Below the pieces are notes generated by a model. The model was not told the origin of the DNA and searched no databases. It was given only the letters and a program-made list of their open reading frames with translations. The position numbers and the translations under genes were made by a program. A DNA stretch of 64,000 bases from Paralcaligenes sp. KSB-10. Lineage in GTDB: Bacteria; Pseudomonadota; Gammaproteobacteria; Burkholderiales; Burkholderiaceae_B. This document shows positions 8,464-18,478 of this stretch, one piece after another; position 1 is the first letter of the stretch; every line of letters begins with the position of its first letter. The stretch covers positions 2,480,001 to 2,544,000 of the forward strand of contig NZ_CP089848.1 of assembly GCF_021266465.1 (NCBI RefSeq), given 5' to 3'.

Positions 8464-11400
8464 ATGGTTACTATAAAATTGCAACAGAAGGCTGCGGCTG
8501 CCTCAAAACGCCGCAAACTGCCCGCCGGCTCTGGTTCCGCCGCTCCTGGCTCCAAAGAGATCCCGATTGAAAAAACCCGGATCCCTCTTCCGTCGATCCT
8601 GCCCGATCCCAACGAAAATTTCTTCAAGCGCAATCGCCCGGGGCAGGCCGTTGTGCGCCCGGCCGATCTGCTTGCGCTGCGCTTCGAACTCCACAACCTT
8701 GCGGTCGTGCCCGGCACACCGCCGCGCCTGAAGAAGGACAAGCCAGGGCCTGCAACGCTGGTCGTGCATTTCCCGCCGCAATCCATCACCGAGCAAACCT
8801 TCTATGAAACCAAGCCTGGCGATGCCGGCACCGAAGTACCTACCGGTCCGCCAGTACGTTCCCGAATTTCCGGCGAGTCCCGGCTGGCCTTCACCGTACC
8901 CGACGACTTCAACGTACCCTACACGCTCGAAGGACTGCTGACAGCCATCCAGCCGCTCACGCCTGCAGTACCCGCCAATGCCCTGCCGCCCGCCCAAAGC
9001 CAACAGCCGCTTCACTTCAGCGATCTATTCGCGCGCAATATCGGCGATCTCAAGGCCACTCAACGTGCCGCGCTGGCCAGCTTTGCGATCCGCAGCCTGC
9101 AAATCGCAACATTGCAGGGCGACACCACCACACTGCTCCTGCGTCATGCTACCGGCGGCCCGGGGCTCAGCCCTTTGCGCAAGAACATGGCGGCGCCTCT
9201 CGCAAGCGGTGTTCATGCCGGCAGCCCTGCTGCCAACGCGAAGCAAAGACGGCCCCGGCTCAGCCCACGGCCATCGGCCCCGGGGCCGCAGCAAACCGCC
9301 ATAGAACTTCCCTGGCGACTCATCCTGAGCCCGCATGCAGGAGAACGCTGGCACCACGCCAGTACCCCGGTCACATCGCAGGCAACCCGCCGGACCGAGC
9401 TGTGGCATTCCCGACTGGTGGCGCCAGCCGCCGACGGCAGCCTGATCGAACCACCCACACCCGACCCGCAGCGCACAGTGCGCGCAGTCTGGGCGCTGAC
9501 CGGCGAAGGCTCCAGCAAAAGCATGCAATCAGGCTTCCCGATAGCGGCCGACCTGCCGCTATCGGACACCTCTCCATTTCGCATGCCACTGAACGATTTC
9601 GACCGCTTCCAGATCACCCATCTATCGTCGAACTTCTCGGTATCAAACTATACGCCGCTACCTATCGATGCCAGGCTGCTCATGCTGTCGTCGCTCGGCG
9701 CCTGGCTCGACTCTCGGGGTAGCTGGGATCCCCCCGGCCTGTCACTCGAAGAATGGGTACATCGCGGCACCATGGGCCGCGACCACTACGTGCGAGTGGT
9801 CTACAAAGGCTTGCTGTTTCCATTTGGCCACCGTGTGGCATTGGTCAAAGTAAGCGAACGAAAATTCCACAACGGCGCGCGCGACGGCCAAGGCAATCTC
9901 GTTGTGGAACAGGTGCCCGGCAATACGGCCTACATGCGCCATCGCCACTTTCTAATAGTGCGCGAACACGAACGCCGCTATGCCGATCCAAGCCTCACCA
10001 CGCAAGACGGCAGCATCTTCCTGTACCGCCAGATGCCATTTACAAGCGTGCGCATCCTTACCGAAGTCACGCCCAATCTTGACGACCCGGCCAGCACTGG
10101 CAGCGCCATTTTCGGCGGCCAGCTCCTGTTCTGGCCCTATGTGAACGGCGCGCCATTCCGATTCAAATGCACCGCCACCGATCTCGACGGGCGCATCGTG
10201 CAATTCGATCTGCCCATGATCTTCATGGACAATGCATTAGCCAACCCGCAAAAGAAGGTCGGCAGCAAGCTCTCGCCAGACTATGACGCCGCCGAGGCCA
10301 ACGCACTGAAGGCGGCCGATGCCTGGCGCGCGCCGGCCGCGCAGGCGCGTCGCACCGCACAATTCAGGCAGCAGCGGGTATCCCTGGCGCAAAGCCTAAA
10401 GGCCGGCGACACCACTTTGCAGGCGGACGAGATCAGTTTCGATGCCGTCGTCGAAAAGAACAATGCAAAACTGCGTGCTTACAGCAACGGTCTGTCGCAG
10501 GCCATTTTCTACCCATGCATTACGCAAGGCAAAGTACGAATTCCAGCCTTGGCGCAACTGACCGGCAGTGCCAAGGCCAACACCATCCAATGGAACGCCT
10601 ACTACCTGAAAAACGGCTTTTCCAACGGCAATCAGGGCCAGGTCTATGCCGACGTCCTGTCCGAAAGCGGCATGGCCATGCTCGACTTCTCCACCCAGGG
10701 CGATCGCTCGGGCGGCTTTGTCCAGCCAAACCTGAAGCCCAGCGCGGTCTCTCGCCTTGTGGGCCCGGTAAGCGGCAACGTCAGTAATTTCATCGCGGGC
10801 AAAATGACGGGGGCCGATGCATTCCCGAAATCCCTGTCCGATTTGCCCCTGCCCTTGCTGTTCGGCTGTATCCCGCTTGGCGATGTCATCCAGACCATCA
10901 GCAATCTGGCTGACAAGCCCGAACAGGTTCCCCGGTTCGCCTCCAACGCATCCTCCCAGGCGGAGAGTTTCATCAATGGCTTGGTACAGTTGTTCGATCT
11001 GGTATCCAAACTGTCCGACCAACCCGGCAACCTCGCCAAGGGCGCGATCGATGCCGTCAAGCATACCTTGCTCGATCTGCTTGATCAGGCGCAGTCCTAC
11101 GCCGCCTCCCTGGTGGCCGACGCAAAGACTCAACTCACGCACCTGATGTCCGCGCTCGACGACGTGGCAACACAAGTTCAAAAACTCATAGGCACATCGA
11201 TCGATACAGCGCCGGCCTTGCCTGAGCTGCCCGGCGCCATTGCCACGGCAAAAGCGGCAACGGCCGGCTTGCGCACTGCCGCGCACGCCTCGGTGGGCGG
11301 GGTATCACTACCCGCCGGCTTTCGTCAGGGCCTGCTGCAAATTGCCAGCGTCATCGATGCCCTGCTGGACGATGTGGGCACCATCTTGGTGCTCATCGCG

Positions 11401-12714
11401 CAGGGCAAGACTTTGTTCGCCGCGCTGGATGCGATCGTCGGCCACCCGGAACAAATAGGTGAGCTGCTCTCCAAGCCCACAGAGCTCAAGACCCTCCTGC
11501 AGGACGTGCAGGCGGCAATTACGCCCATTCGCAACACACTCACGACCTCGCGCCTGTTGGACGGCGCACCGAAAAAAATCGCGCTCGCGGCAATCGACAC
11601 GGTGCTGCAGGTACTCGAGGGCGCAACCGAGCTCCTGGACCTGCTGAAAATGCTGGCCGGCGACGAACTGACCATTCGCTTCGACTGGAATCCACCCATC
11701 AACAGCTGGGCATTCAAAGCCGGCGACCCGCCGCTATTTCGCGCCAACGACACACACGGCTTTCTTGTCGCGGTCGAAGCGAAAGTCAAAAAAAATGGGC
11801 AAAGCGCACCGAAAATTTCAGTCGTCTGTTCCCTCAAGAGTTTCGACCTGGTCCTGATAGCGCCGGCCAGCTTTATCGAGCTCAACTTCGAAAAAATAGA
11901 ATTTCGCGTCGACTCAGCTGCCAAGATGGATGTCGATGTGCGGCTCACCGACATCAAATTCGTCGGGCCGCTCTCGTTTGTCGAGACATTGCGCGATCTG
12001 ATTCCGCTCGATGGCTTTTCCGATCCACCGCACCTGGACATCACCACGCAAGGCATCGACGCCGGCTTCGATGTGGCACTACCCAGTGTAGCCATCGGCG
12101 TGTTCAATCTGTCCAACCTGAGCCTGGGAGCCGGCTTTACCGTACCGTTCATCGGTCAGCCCCTGTCTGTGCGTTTCAATTTCTGCTCCCGCGAACAGCC
12201 ATTCAATCTGTCGGTATGCATGTTCGGCGGCGGCGGCTTCTTCGGCATCACACTCGACCCAAGCGGCATCCAGATTCTTGAAGCTGCATTCGAGTTCGGC
12301 GCCAGCATCTCGATCGATCTCGGTGTGGCGTCGGGCGGCGTACATGTCATGGCCGGCGTTTATTTCCGCATGGAAAAGACCGACTGTTCACTGACAGGAT
12401 ATTTCCGCCTGGGGGGAAGCGTCAGCGTACTGGGTCTGATCACGGCATCCATCGAACTGTACCTCGATCTGCACTACGAGTTCGAAAGCGGAAAATGCGT
12501 AGGCAAGGCCGAGCTGACCATCGAAGTCGAGGTTTTCCTGTTTTCGGCCAGCGTCACCGTCAGCTGTGAAAGAAAATTCGCCGGCTCCAACGGCGACCCA
12601 TCTTTCCGCGACCTGATGGGTGTGAAGCCTGAACTTGCGCTGGCCGACGAGCTGGCCCTGATCGATGACACCACCGAATATGCCTGGCGCGAATACGCCG
12701 AGGCTTTTGCCTGA
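8464..12714 (+). CDS. Giant conserved-looking protein of unknown function, first of a pair (1416 aa)
   Basis: I do not recognise a characterised domain. The ATG at 8464 was chosen for the strong GGGGGG-rich ribosome binding site just before it. There is no signal peptide. The N-terminal third has motifs such as TAIELPWRLILSPH (from about residue 278) and MGRDHYVRVVYKG (from M437) that look like conserved core motifs. A proline- and arginine-rich linker lies near residues 255-275. Residues of about 830-1065 are almost entirely amphipathic helix rich in Ala, Leu and Asp. Residues of about 1066-1390 are beta-rich and glycine-rich, with MFGGGGFFG at 1253-1261. This resembles a helical stalk followed by a beta domain, but that is inference. 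The next gene follows after nine bases, so the two products are made together. Its codon use looks like that of its neighbours. Confidence 0.85.
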   Translation: MVTIKLQQKAAAASKRRKLPAGSGSAAPGSKEIPIEKTRIPLPSILPDPNENFFKRNRPGQAVVRPADLLALRFELHNLAVVPGTPPRLKKDKPGPATLVVHFPPQSITEQTFYETKPGDAGTEVPTGPPVRSRISGESRLAFTVPDDFNVPYTLEGLLTAIQPLTPAVPANALPPAQSQQPLHFSDLFARNIGDLKATQRAALASFAIRSLQIATLQGDTTTLLLRHATGGPGLSPLRKNMAAPLASGVHAGSPAANAKQRRPRLSPRPSAPGPQQTAIELPWRLILSPHAGERWHHASTPVTSQATRRTELWHSRLVAPAADGSLIEPPTPDPQRTVRAVWALTGEGSSKSMQSGFPIAADLPLSDTSPFRMPLNDFDRFQITHLSSNFSVSNYTPLPIDARLLMLSSLGAWLDSRGSWDPPGLSLEEWVHRGTMGRDHYVRVVYKGLLFPFGHRVALVKVSERKFHNGARDGQGNLVVEQVPGNTAYMRHRHFLIVREHERRYADPSLTTQDGSIFLYRQMPFTSVRILTEVTPNLDDPASTGSAIFGGQLLFWPYVNGAPFRFKCTATDLDGRIVQFDLPMIFMDNALANPQKKVGSKLSPDYDAAEANALKAADAWRAPAAQARRTAQFRQQRVSLAQSLKAGDTTLQADEISFDAVVEKNNAKLRAYSNGLSQAIFYPCITQGKVRIPALAQLTGSAKANTIQWNAYYLKNGFSNGNQGQVYADVLSESGMAMLDFSTQGDRSGGFVQPNLKPSAVSRLVGPVSGNVSNFIAGKMTGADAFPKSLSDLPLPLLFGCIPLGDVIQTISNLADKPEQVPRFASNASSQAESFINGLVQLFDLVSKLSDQPGNLAKGAIDAVKHTLLDLLDQAQSYAASLVADAKTQLTHLMSALDDVATQVQKLIGTSIDTAPALPELPGAIATAKAATAGLRTAAHASVGGVSLPAGFRQGLLQIASVIDALLDDVGTILVLIAQGKTLFAALDAIVGHPEQIGELLSKPTELKTLLQDVQAAITPIRNTLTTSRLLDGAPKKIALAAIDTVLQVLEGATELLDLLKMLAGDELTIRFDWNPPINSWAFKAGDPPLFRANDTHGFLVAVEAKVKKNGQSAPKISVVCSLKSFDLVLIAPASFIELNFEKIEFRVDSAAKMDVDVRLTDIKFVGPLSFVETLRDLIPLDGFSDPPHLDITTQGIDAGFDVALPSVAIGVFNLSNLSLGAGFTVPFIGQPLSVRFNFCSREQPFNLSVCMFGGGGFFGITLDPSGIQILEAAFEFGASISIDLGVASGGVHVMAGVYFRMEKTDCSLTGYFRLGGSVSVLGLITASIELYLDLHYEFESGKCVGKAELTIEVEVFLFSASVTVSCERKFAGSNGDPSFRDLMGVKPELALADELALIDDTTEYAWREYAEAFA

Positions 12715-12723
12715 GGAACCGGT

Positions 12724-15700
12724 ATGGCCAAGCAAACCATTGTCTGGACGGTTCTCCCGAACGGTCGCGCCACCGACGGCCCCCATGCCGGCCAGTTGCG
12801 CGTCTCCATCATTGCCTCGCCGCGGCTCACTCCCGAGGCGCCTGATGAGCAAATACTTAAAGCCTTTGACGACTGGCAACAGTGGCCGCTCACTCTCCAA
12901 CAGGCCGAGTTCGCGCTGCGCGTCGGAACAAAGACAGTCAAGCTAATACCCACGAGCACACCCGATCCAGCGCTATGGAAGCGGCTTCTCCCCGGGCAAA
13001 CACCGGTAGCCGGCTTCGAATTCAAGGATATGAGCCAGGTCAACCTGCGCTCATACGCGGTACGCAATGTGCTGGGCCTGGTGCGCAGGCATTACAGCCG
13101 TCTGGCAGTGCAATCCACCAGCACGCACCCCACGCTGCTGCCGTGGAAAGACGCACATCCCGACCTCAAAGACATGCTGACCGAGTTCGGCACTCGTACA
13201 AAAAAAATCGATACCGACCGGCAACATTTCGAAGTTCCCTTGCCAGGCTTCGACCGCCTCCTGGACAACGACAGCAAAGGCGGGCCCTCGCGCCAGTTGC
13301 AAGCAATGGTCTTCGGCCCGAAAAGCAGGTACCAGGCGGCCATGGTGGGCATAGGCACCGACAGCCAGGGCAATCCACGGCCCGGTGGCACGTTCCCGAT
13401 CCGGGCCCTGCCTTCCGACTGGCATGCCCCGAACGGGGCCCCCGACGACGCCCTGATGGCGCTCTGGAACTCTGCGGCGGAATACACGCTGTATCAGGCG
13501 AACCGCTTCTATCAGCGCACGCAGGCCAGCCCCGCGCAACGCGCGCTGCGCAGGCCGGATCCATCCAAAACACCAGCGCCGCCAAAGCTCCCTGAATTCG
13601 ACTTTCATCGCATCATCGCGTCATACAGCGACTACCCCGAACTGCTGCGTCGTCTTGGGCTGGTCATCGATTGCGTACTGGCGCCCGACTCCGTAATCGA
13701 CCAGCAACTTGCCTCTGCGGCGCAAACCCAGGGGCTTATGTCTCTGGAACTGCACTGGAACGGCACGCACGACACCGCCGCTGACACATGCCCCCGCACC
13801 GCATGGCACGCCGACTCCCTCCATTTCACGACACGTGCCCGAAGCAGCGATCACGAACACGGCCTGCTCGCATTGCACCTTGCCAATGACCAATGGGGTT
13901 CCAAGAAAAACCAGAGCGCGTTCGATGTCTATCAACTTGATCCGGATGCCACTGCGCTGAAAACAGTCAACTTCCTGTTGTCGGCGCAGAATCTGATTGC
14001 AAAAAGCCTGGTGCCGGGCAACGACGGCGCGGTCACCTACACCACGGGCAGCAAGCAGGCCGTGGCCGCATTGCGCTCCGGCGGGCTAGGCGTATCGCGC
14101 CACGGACGCGCCGCCATCATTGCGCAAAATGCCGCGGCCGCCGCGCTGAAAGACCAGGCTATCAAGTCCGGTTCGGCGGCATCAGGGAAAATCGTGCTCT
14201 TCACCGAAGACGTGCTGCGCGGCTATCGGGTAGACGTGCAGCCTTATCTGCCCGACAGGCCAGGCCGCTGGTATTCGCTCTGCCAGCGTCACGGCACATA
14301 TCGCTACGCGGGCAGCGACGCAACCATAAACCTGCCGGACGACGAAGGCTACGTCAAGGGCGCCTCGACCACCAGTGCGGCAGGCAATGCCGCCGACGGC
14401 GTCGACCCCGATGATCACTATCTGCACGAATCGCTGTTCCGCTGGGCCGGATGGAGCCTGGTTGCGCCGCGCCCCGGCCGCACACTGCGCGCCTACGAAG
14501 ACGCGGCAAGCGGCACTCAAGGCGAGACGCCCGAGGCGGTCAAAGACGAAATCACCAGTGGCGGCAACGGCCTGGCCGTCAGTTTTTCTGCGCTCAAGGG
14601 TAGCCTCGCGCGCTTGCGCTTCGGCACAGCCTACCGTTTTCGCGCACGCGTCGTCGACCTGGCCGGCAACAGCCTTTCCCTCGAAGACCCCGCATTGAAA
14701 GACGATGGCAACGTCACAGACCCGGTGACGTATTGGCGTTTCGAACCAGTCGACCCGCCTCCCTTGCTGCACCGTGCCCGTACCAGCGAAGGTGAATCTC
14801 TTGAGCGCCTGGTGATACGCAGCAACTGGGACGCCGGCACAAGCACCTACCTGGGCACGGCGGCATTTTCAGCGGCCATCGCGCTCCCCGCCTCCGCCGA
14901 CTTCGAATACGGTCCGATCAGTGAAAGACATGTCGTGCCGCCCAAATCGTCACAACTGCAGTGCGAAACGCATGGCCTGTTCGACGCGCTGTTCGCAAAT
15001 CCCGCAGGCATCAAGAAGGCCTACGAAATCGCGGCACGCGACGCCCGCACCCTGTACGATGCAAGCCCCGCGACCCAGATTGAACTGGTCACGCCCGCCG
15101 CGCTGCAGAACGTCGCCACGACCACGGCATTGCCACCTCGGCTGCCCTCTGCCGACAATCCTACGGGCGACCGGCTCGCACCGGGGCAGTATGTCATCCA
15201 CCGGGAAGCGCGGGTTGAAACGCCCTACTTGCCGGATGGCGCCGCCGGTGGCTTTGCGCTGCGCGCGGCGGCCGGGCACAGCCTGCCGGGAATTACCGGG
15301 CCCATGGTCCTTGGCCCGAACACGGCCGTCGTCATGACGCCAAGCCAGGAGCTCGTGCTGCTCGTGTCTTACAGCCAGGCATGGCCCGACACGCAAGGCC
15401 TGCGTATCGTGCTTGCGGAACGCGTCGGCGCGCTCCAAGACCCGCCTTGCCAGGAAACCTACAGCGACGAGGGCCTGCCGAAATGGGATGAAACCCAGCG
15501 GGTTCTTACCCTGTTCGTTCCCAAAGGCCGAATCGTGCGCCTGCGCTACTCCAGCTTTGTAAACAAGGCGCTGCTCAATACCTTCGGCATACCCGACTGG
15601 GTCGACTCCGAGGGCCAGCAGGCATTTGTACGGCAAATGGCGCAATTGGGCTGCAACTGGCTGATCACACCCTATCGATCACTGGTGTTGGTACACGCAA

Positions 15701-17445
15701 CACAGCAACCTGTATGTGCTCCCGAACTGCTGGAGCTGACAGCCGAGCGCGAGGCGGGGGCCCTGCATGCCAGCCTGGGCTCGCGTGTGCGCCTGCATGG
15801 GCCCAGCACGGGCAAGATCGAGATCGAAGCGACATGGCACGAATGGGTAGACGATCCCAAAAACCCGGCAGGCCCGCAACTGCAGGCTTCGCACGGAGCG
15901 CTCGGCGAAGTGCTTCTGGCGGAAAACTACCCCAACCTTTTCTCCCTTGGCAACGCGGTCGACGAACAGCGGCCTGTCACCACCACCAGCCCGCGCGCCC
16001 GTGGCGACCGCCACGAATTCGGCGACACGAAATTCAGGCTGATCCATTACACGCTGCGCGCGACCACCCGCTTTCGCGAATATCTGCCCGCCGCGCTTTA
16101 CGAACAGCGCGACCAGGTGACGCGCATCGGCCCGATTGCCCAAGGCCCGCTGGTTACGGTCGGCGCCGACAACGATCCGGGGGCCCCCGTACTTGCCAAT
16201 GGCACGGGAAATGCCCCTAATACCCTGGTTCTTGCAAGCGCCCCACCCGACGAACCGCAACTGCTCTACACGCTACCCACCTTCCTCTGGCAAGAAACGC
16301 CGGGCAAGCAATCGCTTGAAGTCACACGGGTGGGAAATGGCCTGCGCGTCTGGCTGGAACGGCCCTGGTTTTCCTCCGGAGACGGGGAACTGCTGGGTGT
16401 CGTCATTCTTGGAGAAAACCAGCGGTTTACCGATATCCCCGACAGACTGGTTCCGCTCGTGACTCAGTGGGGGCTCGACCCTCTCTGGGATACCGATCTG
16501 CCCAAATACCGTACACGGGCCGCCGATTTTCCGGCCTGCATTACCCACGAAGATATCAAACTGCAGGAAGATGCAAACCAAACCGTGCACGTGGTTGGAC
16601 ATCGCGTCTACTGGAATGCCGAACGCGGGCTGTGGTATGCCGACATCGAGCTGGACCCGGGCAAAAGCTATATGCCCTTTGTCCGGCTGGCATTGGTACG
16701 ATACCAGCCAAACGCCATCGACTCGGCCAAGACCTCCAGGGTCGTGCTGGCCGACTTCGCCCAGGTGCTGCCGCGGCGGCGTGCCTCATTCCAGCGCAAT
16801 GGCGCCGAGCTCACATTCACCCTGCGAGGCAGCACGCCAGGGCACGGCCCGATGAAATTTCCCATCGATTCGGAATATCAGGACATTTCACTCGTTCCCC
16901 GCCCAGGCCAGGCCACTGAAACCGGCCGGAACAAAGTCGAGCTTGTGCTGCAGACACGCGACCCCGCACTCGACAGCGACCTTGCCTGGACCGATACCGC
17001 GCTGCTGGCGTCCAGCCTGGCCGAGTCTTTCGGCGGCGAAGCGCCCCAGGGCGGCATAGCCCAGCCGGGCAAGCCCATCTTCCAACTGCCGATATCAACC
17101 CGGCCGGTATCCTCCTCCGTTCGCGACTCGCTTGGCCGCGCGGTCGATATCCGCACATTGAGCGCCACACGGCCAGCCGGCAACATCTCCGCAGGGGAAA
17201 TTACCTCCCGGCCACCCATACTCGATATTCCCGGCCTGGGCGACCTGCTGGATCCAACCATCTGGACGACTAAAGCAACCTTGCCCGGCGTAAACGGCCG
17301 GCCTGCACGTGTGGCAGTGCGGGAATACGAGCGGTATTACACCGACCGCTCCGTGCCCCAGGTCGCCGCCGGGGCAACGCGGCGGCGGCGTGTGGTGGAA
17401 GAACGCCTGGTATATACCGCATTCTTCGAGATTCAAAGCCCCTGA
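12724..17445 (+). CDS. Giant conserved-looking protein of unknown function, second of a pair (1573 aa)
   Basis: No characterised domain recognised, no signal peptide, no transmembrane helix. The ribosome binding site GAGGAA overlaps the stop codon of the first giant gene and the ATG follows at 12724, which implies coupled translation. The N-terminus TIVWTVLPNG (residues 5-14) followed by LRVSIIASPRL, and the C-terminus VREYERYYTDR (from about 1533) followed by RRRRVVEERLVYTAFFEI, look like bounded family signatures rather than random ends. The bulk alternates short beta-like stretches with Pro- and Gly-rich loops, including RFRARVVDLAGNSLSLED, which resembles a fibronectin-type strand. A large extended scaffold, adhesin-like or enzyme-assembly role is conceivable, but nothing in the sequence proves any. 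It converges on slyX. Confidence 0.85.
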   Translation: MAKQTIVWTVLPNGRATDGPHAGQLRVSIIASPRLTPEAPDEQILKAFDDWQQWPLTLQQAEFALRVGTKTVKLIPTSTPDPALWKRLLPGQTPVAGFEFKDMSQVNLRSYAVRNVLGLVRRHYSRLAVQSTSTHPTLLPWKDAHPDLKDMLTEFGTRTKKIDTDRQHFEVPLPGFDRLLDNDSKGGPSRQLQAMVFGPKSRYQAAMVGIGTDSQGNPRPGGTFPIRALPSDWHAPNGAPDDALMALWNSAAEYTLYQANRFYQRTQASPAQRALRRPDPSKTPAPPKLPEFDFHRIIASYSDYPELLRRLGLVIDCVLAPDSVIDQQLASAAQTQGLMSLELHWNGTHDTAADTCPRTAWHADSLHFTTRARSSDHEHGLLALHLANDQWGSKKNQSAFDVYQLDPDATALKTVNFLLSAQNLIAKSLVPGNDGAVTYTTGSKQAVAALRSGGLGVSRHGRAAIIAQNAAAAALKDQAIKSGSAASGKIVLFTEDVLRGYRVDVQPYLPDRPGRWYSLCQRHGTYRYAGSDATINLPDDEGYVKGASTTSAAGNAADGVDPDDHYLHESLFRWAGWSLVAPRPGRTLRAYEDAASGTQGETPEAVKDEITSGGNGLAVSFSALKGSLARLRFGTAYRFRARVVDLAGNSLSLEDPALKDDGNVTDPVTYWRFEPVDPPPLLHRARTSEGESLERLVIRSNWDAGTSTYLGTAAFSAAIALPASADFEYGPISERHVVPPKSSQLQCETHGLFDALFANPAGIKKAYEIAARDARTLYDASPATQIELVTPAALQNVATTTALPPRLPSADNPTGDRLAPGQYVIHREARVETPYLPDGAAGGFALRAAAGHSLPGITGPMVLGPNTAVVMTPSQELVLLVSYSQAWPDTQGLRIVLAERVGALQDPPCQETYSDEGLPKWDETQRVLTLFVPKGRIVRLRYSSFVNKALLNTFGIPDWVDSEGQQAFVRQMAQLGCNWLITPYRSLVLVHATQQPVCAPELLELTAEREAGALHASLGSRVRLHGPSTGKIEIEATWHEWVDDPKNPAGPQLQASHGALGEVLLAENYPNLFSLGNAVDEQRPVTTTSPRARGDRHEFGDTKFRLIHYTLRATTRFREYLPAALYEQRDQVTRIGPIAQGPLVTVGADNDPGAPVLANGTGNAPNTLVLASAPPDEPQLLYTLPTFLWQETPGKQSLEVTRVGNGLRVWLERPWFSSGDGELLGVVILGENQRFTDIPDRLVPLVTQWGLDPLWDTDLPKYRTRAADFPACITHEDIKLQEDANQTVHVVGHRVYWNAERGLWYADIELDPGKSYMPFVRLALVRYQPNAIDSAKTSRVVLADFAQVLPRRRASFQRNGAELTFTLRGSTPGHGPMKFPIDSEYQDISLVPRPGQATETGRNKVELVLQTRDPALDSDLAWTDTALLASSLAESFGGEAPQGGIAQPGKPIFQLPISTRPVSSSVRDSLGRAVDIRTLSATRPAGNISAGEITSRPPILDIPGLGDLLDPTIWTTKATLPGVNGRPARVAVREYERYYTDRSVPQVAAGATRRRRVVEERLVYTAFFEIQSP

Positions 17446-17472
17446 CAAGCCACGCGCGCAATCGGCACATCA

Positions 17473-17676
17473 TCAATAATGCGGCGGCTTCTCGTGCACA
17501 TAAGGATCGGCGCCGCCCGAACCCTCGCCCAGGCGCCGCACCAGCGCTGTGCAAAGCGCCCGCAGCTCGTCCAGGCTTTTTTGCTGTTGATAGACCAGGC
17601 TGTTCAATTCCTGCACCAAATCCTCTTGCCGCGTGATTTTGATTTCAATCTCGACTAAACGCTGTTCGATGGTCAC
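17473..17676 (-). CDS. slyX: SlyX family protein
   Basis: 67-aa cytosolic coiled-coil protein. The heptad-rich core runs [20 protein letters not shown] to [17 protein letters not shown], and the C-terminus ends in EKPPHY, the tail typical of SlyX (DPPPHY in homologues). I chose the GTG at 17676 because [11 protein letters not shown] matches the usual start; the frame remains open to 17757 without a better start. SlyX function is unresolved; it is often near slyD or peptidyl-prolyl isomerase genes elsewhere but not here. It is divergent from tpm and convergent with the second giant gene. Confidence 0.85.
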   Translation of the reverse strand: MTIEQRLVEIEIKITRQEDLVQELNSLVYQQQKSLDELRALCTALVRRLGEGSGGADPYVHEKPPHY

Positions 17677-17760
17677 GGTGCGCACCTGCAATGGGAAAGC
17701 CGCTATTTTAGTATGAGCGAGCCATCGGGCCGGAAACGCCTGTACCATATAAACCATACG

Positions 17761-17783
17761 GCCACCGTCGAGTCAACGGTGGC
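17761..17783. promoter_or_regulatory. Inverted repeat upstream of tpm
   Basis: GCCACCGT at 17761-17768 is followed, after seven bases, by its exact reverse complement ACGGTGGC at 17776-17783. It sits between the divergent slyX and tpm genes, just before the tpm ribosome binding site. It could be an operator or a 5' leader hairpin. There is no T run, so it is not a terminator. Confidence 0.4.
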
Positions 17784-17805
17784 AATGCGCGCAATAGGAG
17801 AACAC

Positions 17806-18459
17806 ATGAAAACTGATTTCTGGCTACAACGGTGGCGCGAAGGGCAAACGGGCTTTCACCAGAGCCGGGTCATGCCATTGTTGCAAAAATACTGGCCGAG
17901 CCTGGCGCTGCCCGCAGGCAGCCGCGTACTCGTGCCGCTTTCGGGAAAATCGCTGGATATCCTCTGGCTGGCCGAACAAGGCCATCGCGTGCTGGCGGTC
18001 GAGCTTTCGCCGCTGGCCGTCGAGCAGTTCTTCGCGGAAAACAAGCTGCACCCCGATAGCCACGATACGCTCCTGGGGCGCCACTTTATCGCCGGCAATA
18101 TCGAAGTCATTTGCGGCGATATCTTTTCACTGGACGCGGCCACCCTGGCGGAGTGCGCCGGCGTTTACGACCGCGCCGCCCTGATCGCCCTGCCCCCCGC
18201 CATGCGCCAGCGCTATGTCCAGCATATCTACGGGCAGCTTCCCCCCCAATGCCGCGGGTTGCTCATCACACTGGACTACCCCCAGCAGCAGATGGATGGC
18301 CCGCCTTTTGCCGTACTCGACGCCGAAGTCCAGAGCCTGTATGCCGGAACATGGCGAATCCAGGCCATCGACCAGCGCGACGTCCTGGACAAAGAGCCCA
18401 AATTCGCCGCGCGTGGCCTGACCCATATGCGCACAGTGGTGTATCGGCTGGATAAATAA
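17806..18459 (+). CDS. tpm: Thiopurine S-methyltransferase
   Basis: 217-aa cytosolic SAM-dependent methyltransferase. The bacterial TPMT start [18 protein letters not shown] is clear. [20 protein letters not shown] forms the SAM-binding motif I region, followed by [18 protein letters not shown]. Bacterial TPMT methylates thiopurines and, in pseudomonads, selenium and tellurium compounds, so a metalloid-detoxification role is possible. TAGGAG lies six bases before the ATG. An inverted repeat is just upstream. The next methyltransferase gene starts 19 bases downstream, so the two may be co-transcribed. Confidence 0.93.
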   Translation: MKTDFWLQRWREGQTGFHQSRVMPLLQKYWPSLALPAGSRVLVPLSGKSLDILWLAEQGHRVLAVELSPLAVEQFFAENKLHPDSHDTLLGRHFIAGNIEVICGDIFSLDAATLAECAGVYDRAALIALPPAMRQRYVQHIYGQLPPQCRGLLITLDYPQQQMDGPPFAVLDAEVQSLYAGTWRIQAIDQRDVLDKEPKFAARGLTHMRTVVYRLDK

Positions 18460-18478
18460 ACAAGCAGGATTGAAAACC

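Noticed and set aside
8503-9015. Antisense and shifted open frames across the giant gene pair
   Set aside because: Many overlap, none has a ribosome binding site or family motif, and the sense frames are clearly the coding ones.
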